Assembly (NCBI GenBank): GCA_009760855.2
Contig: WPIO01000001.1
Span: 4,702,501 to 4,766,500 of the forward strand
DNA from: Cristatella mucedo
Lineage: Eukaryota > Bryozoa > Phylactolaemata > Cristatellidae
Direction of reading: 5' to 3'
DNA: 64,000 nt
The position numbers and the translations under genes were made by a program. The notes beneath the pieces were generated by a model, which was given only the letters and a program-made list of their open reading frames with translations, ran no database searches and was not told where the DNA came from. Positions 57,595 through 64,000 of the stretch are shown here, piece after piece. Each line of letters starts with the position of its first letter. Positions within the stretch are counted from its first letter, which is position 1.

Positions 57595-60454
57595 CTAGTG
57601 TACAAGTAAATCGCTGGGATAAATTACCATTTCTTCATGCCAGCAAAGCATGCTACAGGAGCTGGTTACACTAGCCATCTAGTGCGACCGATTGGAGCTA
57701 GCGTCCTTGCAATGTCTATGTGCTGCCCCTTCATCAGCAGTGCTAGGGTTCTGATTGCCCATTACCACTATTCCAGTCTAAGCAAGCTGCTCAAAAAACA
57801 GCCAGCTCCACTGACACAGTGATGACCGTCGTGGCTAGAGATGCATATTTAAATGTGCTTGGGCAGTTAGCAGTCACAATATGAGCATGGGGAACACAAA
57901 CATGGCAGCTTGACATCTAATGGCTAAGTCGGATCGCCATTACGATGCCAGCCTGATGCAGGAATAATAACACATCTTTATTGTTCATCCACGAACGACA
58001 ACACAGTACATGTGTAGTAAAGTATGAAATAATTTATCTTTAATGGACTCGAGCGACTTTAACAATGCCACTAGGCGGAACTCAGAGTCAAGCTGCTTTA
58101 GGTATCTGGTGCTTAAGCAGCACACGGCATAGTGCTTTCCTTTGAACGACAATGAAGCCTCAGCAGTAGTGTACACAAAATGCAATGCCTGCATTACTTA
58201 TCCAATAATTTTTTTAACATAACAGCCACCACAACTATCCGAGTCACTGCCGGTAATAAGACGTATTATGGTGGTCGCATGGAATAAAGAATACCATCCC
58301 AGTCGTGTTAAAAAAAATTGCCTTCGGAGTAAAACTGCTATGCAAATTTACTCCTTGGTTCAAAGGGGCCCACGAGAGAAATGATAATGCAGTAGAGGTT
58401 GACGAAGGTTAAAAGAGGCACTGTAACAACGACAGGGCCTGAACATACGAGAAGAAATGCTCGAGAAAACCTTGGAGTGAAAAGAAAACCACACAAAGAG
58501 CCTGAAAGCTTCTGACTAGCGACATCTGACCAGTCACTTCTGACTTGAGGCTCTGCTGTATTTGATTAGTCATTTTCACGTTATCTTGACGTCAGTTTTT
58601 AAAACTATGACCGACCATGAAGGCAGAGCAAGTAAGCTCAAGCGATTTCATCAGATAGAAACACCCCTGAACACTTACTTGCCAGGAGTACGGATGCCAG
58701 ATCACAGCCCCCACCCCCAGAGATTCTAGCCTCAGCATCCTGGTGAGAAAGATTATGGCACGTAACGGTTGCAAGCCAGGGCTCGAAGACCATCGGTTGT
58801 GGCCAGGCATAAGCGTGCACTATCATTAACTAGCTCAACTAAAGAACACTCAAGAGCAAAAAAAAAGAAGCGAAAGGTTCAAATTTCTGGCATGCATGGT
58901 TTCTCTGGTGTTCAAGTCGGTCGGGAAATCGGCAAGAACTAGCATAGGCAGTAGCTGCTAAATCACACACCCGATGGGTCACAGTGAGCCGATGCTACGA
59001 CACGGCGTTCTTTCGGCTCCATTAGTGAACACGAACTTGCCGAGCATGCCTCGATCATGTTTCAGCACGAGCTCTATATCACGTCAGCAGCAGCAGCAAT
59101 GCCAGCTAACCGAAAAGTCCAGGCCCCCAAACCCAGGCTGCCACAGGCAGACAGTCTCGAGACCCTTGTCATCTGTTTTCCTGTACCGTTTGGCAACAGA
59201 GCCGACATCGGGCAGCATGATGCCTCACTGATAAGTGTGGTAGCAGCCTACCTCAGCTCGCCCTGTCAGTAGCCTGGCAGGGCTCACCGACAGCTGCTAA
59301 TCTAATTTGAAAGCAGCACGTAGCCTCCACTAAACGGTTCAGCTGAAAAATGACCTTCTACAGCTGCATGGCAGTGGCCGAAACCCGAAAAAGGTGGATA
59401 AGCCACGATTAATAAGCAACAGCCAGCATCTGCAAGCAGTGTGGTGCCGACTCACCAAAAAGACCACGCCCTGCGGGCCCAGGTCTAGCTAGGTCTTGAT
59501 AGATAGCATGGATTACTCATCCTCAAACGCATGTGCACCACCCTCCACTCCAACTTGGCTGATATGGTTTAGGAGCCGGGGCTCTCAACGTGAGCATGGT
59601 TCTTAGAGGAGCTGATCATTGGCGTTTCCAATTAGCAAATTCCGATCGTATTAACACATGATATTGGTGTCACGTAGTCATTGGCCTACAATAGCTTGGT
59701 CCCAATTGCACGATGCAATTATAAAGCATTTACCAGCTCGTATGAAAAGCCAGTCATATTGTCTCATCCACAAAAAATTGCTCTCAAGCTTGTACCCACT
59801 TTCAGTCATGAGCCAGGGCTACTGATATAATTATGTTCCAGCATCTGAGATTGCTATACCCTGCTTCCCTGTGCAGCATCGAACTCTAACCAAAATTATA
59901 GAGCCACTCCTAAACCAGCCACCTATCCGCAGAGCCATAATCACCATTCACACAGAGCTGCCTTTTGCTTTGCATGCTATTAAACCGATGCACTCGACAT
60001 TGGTAGTTTTAATAAACCTATTATCATTTATATTTTACTAAAGGTTTGAGATATTTATCAGGGCTCGGCACACAACAAACCATTCTTAAGCCGATAAATC
60101 TAAATGAAGGAGCAAACTGCATTACTGGTAGGTATTGCTTCTTCTCAAAGGGGGTTTTGAGCTGTCACTCACGATTTTAAGGAGCCACTTTTGCGAATCC
60201 TACATTTTCTATATTAGTGCTCTCGAAATATTGAACTACACAGCAGTTGCTCCCAGTGCCCTTCTTTTAACCAAGGCATCTCATACTTTCACATATTGTG
60301 AGAGTCCCTCTCATTTCTCCTGGTCTCCTCTGCTCAGCAAGTGCCTGGAAGGCTAGGCTGCTAGAGTTGATGTAGTCAATTTGAATAATCTATCGGTACA
60401 GAGAGAAGACACTGTGCTCTGTCAGACTCACACAGGAAGCACAAGAACATCGAA
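57595..60454. other. Upstream ATM intron or unassigned DNA
   Basis: No further ATM exon recognised. Apart from the small ORF at 57985-58194, only short unassigned frames are seen, e.g. 58974-59231 (+) with a run of five glutamines. Confidence 0.4.
57977..58194 (-). other. Possible terminal exon: 69-codon ORF plus AATAAA, - strand
   Basis: On the - strand ATG at 58194 opens 69 codons to TGA at 57985, with AATAAA beginning about 4 nt after the stop (57977-57982). A plausible acceptor, taatgcag, ends close to the start (near 58190). The product (LSTRYLKQLDSEFRLVALLK inside) is not recognised. It could be a nested gene, an alternative ATM end or chance. Confidence 0.2.
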
Positions 60455-61492
60455 ATGACTACACCACTTCTGAGTAGATGACACTCAGTTTTACCTTTGC
60501 TTTGATCCCTCCCAGCCCACCAGCACGTCGAATTCTCTCTTTCCTTGCTGCCTGTATTGATGACATTTGCACACGGATGGCAGCAAACTTTCTTAAATTG
60601 AATGATGGTAAAACCAACATACTAGTTATGGGCAAACCAAGAATGATTCAAAAATTGGAAAAGCTAACCCTAAAAATCGACTCTGCCAGAACTTTGAATC
60701 TGCACGAAATCTAGGTGTCATGTTCCAAAGTGACCTTTCATTAGACGACCACATAAGCTCCACAGTCAAGACTTGACTGCTTTCAGTTACACAACATTGC
60801 TAAAATTCGAACTTGTTTAGACAGGATAACCACATCTAAATTGGTCCACGCATCTGTTAAATCCCGTCTTGACTTCTGTAACTCGCTGCTTGCTGCTCTA
60901 CAGGCCTGTGCACTCAGGCGCTTACAGCTGGTGCAAATCTCTGCAGTTAGGGTTGTTTGTCACGGCTCCCAATCAAGCAACACATCGACTTCAAGGTCCT
61001 TTCACTCACTTTAGATTTCTTCATTCTTTGGTTCCAGCCTACCTATCAGATCTACTGCCCCACAAGGCTAAGCATCGCATCACACGCTTTTTGGAATCTA
61101 ATTGTCTACTTATACCTCGTACAAACCCCAAATCCGTTAGAGACCGTGCCTTTTGTATGCTCCCAAAGCCTGGAACTCACTCCCGACTTGTGTCACGACA
61201 TCTCCTGACTTGTCCACATTTATCTATTCATGACAGCATTTAGTGGGTCCCTGTGATTCGTCCTTGATGTGCTTATGCATACTGATACTGTGCACGGTAC
61301 CACTAACCAAACTTGCATGCTGACCCTGTGCATGTCATCCGTAACCATGTTATTCCTGTTGTTTATTGAGCATGCTACCACTAACCATTCGATCGTGCTT
61401 CCTTTATAGCAAATGTAAAGTGCCTAGTGAAAGATTTGAGTTCTCTGAGGGTACTATATCAAATGCATTATTATTGTTATTATTATTAATAG
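60455..61492 (+). mobile_element. L2-like LINE, RT C-terminal half to 3' tail (longest + copy)
   Basis: Starts near the RT catalytic block (VDDTQFYLCFDP, 60475-60512), then MAANFLKLNDGKTNILVMGK, RLDFCNSLLAAL, PIKQHIDFKVLSLTL, PAYLSDLLPHKAKHRI and the C-terminal RDRAFCMLPKPG, in several frames. The 3' UTR has GACCCTGTGCATGTCATCCG, and the hairpin tail with (ATT)n ends at 61492. The order and words fit L2/CR1-clade LINEs. Frameshifts make it inactive. Confidence 0.9.
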
Positions 61493-62683
61493 CTTCATCG
61501 CAAAATCTGGAATGTTATATGCCGTGACACTCAAGCTGCCGTAAAGTGCTGCTCGTGCTGATTTTGCATCGTGCTTAGCACAAGGCTGCAATCAGACTAT
61601 GAAGGCAGGCTCGGCTGGTACAGATGGTTCTGACTGGTAAGCTGACTTGCTGCCGGCTGCTTTTCTAGCCGTGGGCGCAGTTCGTGTTGCACTTGTGCTT
61701 GCTGTGCTCTCACGACCAGCTACAATGCTTTGAGGTGAGGCGCTAAGCAAATTGCTGCCCAAAAATGAGCAGCTGTCCTGAGCTTGGGGTCGCGTGAGAA
61801 CGAGCACAGAGAATGTGCCAGAGCCAAAGACAGTGGCTATGCGAGGATGCTACTGGCAAAGGTGTACGTGTGCTTGAGTCGAAGCTGGTGTGTGGTTTGG
61901 GTTGCAGATCAGGAGACACGATAAGTGACACAGCATACTGTCAAATATAGTACTACTAATAACTAGCAACCCGTAGCAACTGGCCGGCTCAGGTCCCAAT
62001 GCCGGATAAGTCGTATTAGCAAATGTTCTTAGCACTGAGAAGGCGCTATAATTCAGCCAGGCTCCTTTCTGCGCTACAGTATAGAGCATAGGTTGGATCT
62101 TGTTTGCAGAGCAACAATCACTCACTGGTTCATTTTTAAGGATGAAAATTATTCCTGGCAGGCCAACTTCACACTTGACAGCCAGTCTTCACGTGCCCTG
62201 TGTGGGTGGGAGGGGGCACCGGACACAGTCCAGGTGCATGGAAAGAGGTGATAGGCCGTCTAGGCTGGGGGGGGGGCAGCCACCGAGACCACGTCGCTAG
62301 CAACGTCCACCTCCCCCCCCAAGACTTGTTGGCAACTTAAAAATTAGCATTTCTCTGAAATAGAGGGTCGGGGTAGAGCCTTCCCTAGCAGTGACCATTT
62401 CTTAAATACAGTTAGTTCTCCCATGGTATCGAGTGGTATCACTGCCCGAAAGGGAGCAAGTTAGTTGTGAGCGAGCAGCACACCAACCCACATGAAATGA
62501 GGAGTGGCTACCACTAGGATTGCAGCCTAATGAAAAATTAGGATATACACTGAGGGTGTCCAAAAGTTTCAACCCATCAGTCCATCAATCTGAGTTGGGT
62601 TGTTGCTAATGCCCATATTCGAGTAAGTCATCACTCTGAACAGATTAATAATAATAATACACTTGATAAATTATAACAATCTG

Positions 62684-63010
62684 TCAATACGACTTTGACC
62701 TTAGTCGAAGTAGGCATCTTAGCATGCAATTGGGTGAGTAAACTTCGCTGGGCTGCTGCATACGTTGCAAAAAAAGAATGCACTTGCTTTTGCTACTCCA
62801 TACAACTCTATCCCAATCTTCACCAGTCCAGTGGATCTGAGCCTTGGCCCACTGTAAATGGCATATCATACTCTTAGTGGACAGAAGTGCTTTGCTCTTT
62901 GGGACTCGAGAATGGAAACCAATCTTATCTAACACCCTTATGATGGTATCAACACTAACCTGCTTCCCAGACGAGGCTTGCAGACTTTGAGCTTGAGCTT
63001 GTGAAGAAGT
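62684..63010 (-). mobile_element. Tc1/mariner-like transposase remnant
   Basis: On the - strand: SSGKQVSVDTIIRVLDKIGF, HSRVPKSKALLSTKSM and LQWAKAQIHWTGEDWDRVVW followed by S-SK-. This matches Tc1 transposases (RVPRSKPLL...RLQFAK-H--WT-EDW--V-WSDESKF), where the first catalytic Asp (SDES) is here Ser-Lys: SSKSK. The rest is absent or decayed, so it is inactive. Confidence 0.85.
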
Positions 63011-63549
63011 TGTCCTTTAACACATCCAACATTAGGGTGGTGACTACCACCGAGTGGCAGCCCGACCGATAAGCATGTTCAGGACTCTCAGTCTTCATTA
63101 CCTTCATCACGTTGTAAGCAACCGTACTCTCCAGTTTTGATAGAATAGTAGCACTTTAACCTTACGAGTGCCAAGCTCTCTAATGCCATAATTTCACACC
63201 TAACGAAACTTGAAGATTCTTCAACCTTTTAAGTTAAATGGTATGCATGTACAATTCCAGGTTGTGCACAGCCTTACCGTTCTGGTAGAAAAATGATGGG
63301 ATGTTTATAGATACTGTATTCTGGCCAAACCTTGTCATTTATAAAAGGGGTTAAAAGGTTTTGCTAATTTTAAGTATATTGTCCAAAACTTCCATCTTTA
63401 TCATTGCAATTTGTAGTTAAGTATCCAATATTTTGCAAACATAACCTACATCCCACTTATGGTTCAGGTCGGGGATAAGAAAATTTGTTAATTGTGCAAA
63501 TCTAGATCGCCTAAATACTTTTGCATATGAATGTATATATTAATATTAA

Positions 63550-63905
63550 TGCCTCGAGTTCGTACGCTCCCAAAGCCTGGGCTCAAACCCGACTTGCAAC
63601 ATCTCCTGACTTATCCACATTTAAAAAGAAACTAAAAACGTACATATTTACACAGCATTTAGAGGGTCTCTATGATTCGACCTTTATGTGCTTATGCGTG
63701 CTAACATTGTGCATGGTGCCACTAACCACACTTGCATGCTGACCCTGTGCATGTCTCCCCTAACCATGTTATTCTTGTTGTTTATTCAGCATACTACCAA
63801 AAACCCTTCGATTGAGCTTCTTTTGCAGCAAATGTAGTGCCTAGAAAAAATCGAGTTCTCTGAGGGCGCTATACTAGGTGTATTGTCATTATTATATTAA
63901 CACAC
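63550..63905 (+). mobile_element. L2-like LINE 3' end with ORF C-terminus
   Basis: 63555-63660 reads SYAPKAWAQTRLAT and the lysine-rich LKTYIF end, then the UTR with GACCCTGTGCATGTCTCCCC and the tail GTGCCTAGAAAAAATCGAGT ... GAGGGCGCTATACTAGGTGT, ATTATTATA. Same family as 27.4 and 61.4 kb. Confidence 0.85.
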
Positions 63906-63924
63906 TCACATAAACAGGTATAGA

Positions 63925-63970
63925 ATATATATATACATATATATATACATATACATATATATATATATGC
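63925..63970. repeat. (AT)n-rich low-complexity tract
   Basis: Short TATATATACATA units at the right edge of the window. Confidence 0.85.
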
Positions 63971-64000
63971 TCGCATTTAAGTATAGGTATGCATGCACAT

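Noticed and set aside
61592-61807. 71-codon Ser/Ala/Thr-rich frame (-)
   Set aside because: Looks like a protein tail by composition, but no similarity and no poly(A) signal follow; not enough to call.

Overview
The window is animal nuclear DNA. Genes are split by GT-AG introns, introns are dense in dinucleotide microsatellites and decayed transposons, and one GC/CpG-rich block lies at about 22.5-34.7 kb. Three protein-coding genes are recognisable from conserved protein families, all typical of bilaterian animals. The species cannot be read from the sequence. L2/CR1-like and R2-like LINE remnants, tRNA-derived SINEs, pogo-like and Tc1-like DNA-transposon remnants and an arthropod/lophotrochozoan-like gene content suggest an invertebrate, but this is inference.

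Layout. (1) 1.5-17.0 kb, + strand: the last 14 exons (about 1,077 codons) of a polycystin-1-type membrane protein, covering the first transmembrane segment, the PLAT domain, further membrane segments, the polycystin extracellular domain and the channel-like C-terminal membrane block. Its 5' part (REJ/GAIN/GPS-type ectodomain in relatives) would lie left of the window. (2) 17-22.5 kb: intergenic, with LINE tails, a tRNA-type SINE, a CT microsatellite of more than 500 bp and a pogo-like element carrying a nested LINE tail. (3) 22.5-34.7 kb: GC-rich domain holding a complete three-exon Hairy/E(spl)-type (HES) bHLH repressor of 192 aa ending in WRPW, with a TATA-like box and several matches to the Su(H)/RBPJ (Notch effector) site. 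(4) 35-38 kb: an L2-like reverse-transcriptase remnant and spacer. (5) 37.9-57.6 kb, - strand: the last 19 recognisable exons (about 1,188 codons) of an ATM-type PI3K-like kinase, comprising most of the FAT domain, the complete kinase domain and the FATC tail, with introns full of CA/GA repeats and LINE pieces. (6) 57.6-64 kb: presumably upstream ATM intron or unassigned DNA, containing a large L2-like fragment, a Tc1-like transposase fragment and a second LINE 3' end.

The HES gene (+) and the ATM gene (-) are convergent; the polycystin gene and the HES gene are in tandem. Nothing suggests the three genes act in one pathway. Exon joins below were made by hand from splice consensus, reading-frame phase and family similarity. 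Every intron phase in both long genes is consistent from first to last exon, which is the main support for the models. No novel enzymatic or defence system was found. The most interesting non-coding signals are the clustered Su(H)-like sites, a 30-bp palindrome upstream of the HES promoter, a copy of a HES intron-1 segment 3.5 kb downstream, and a LINE family with a conserved 3' hairpin present on both strands throughout the window.
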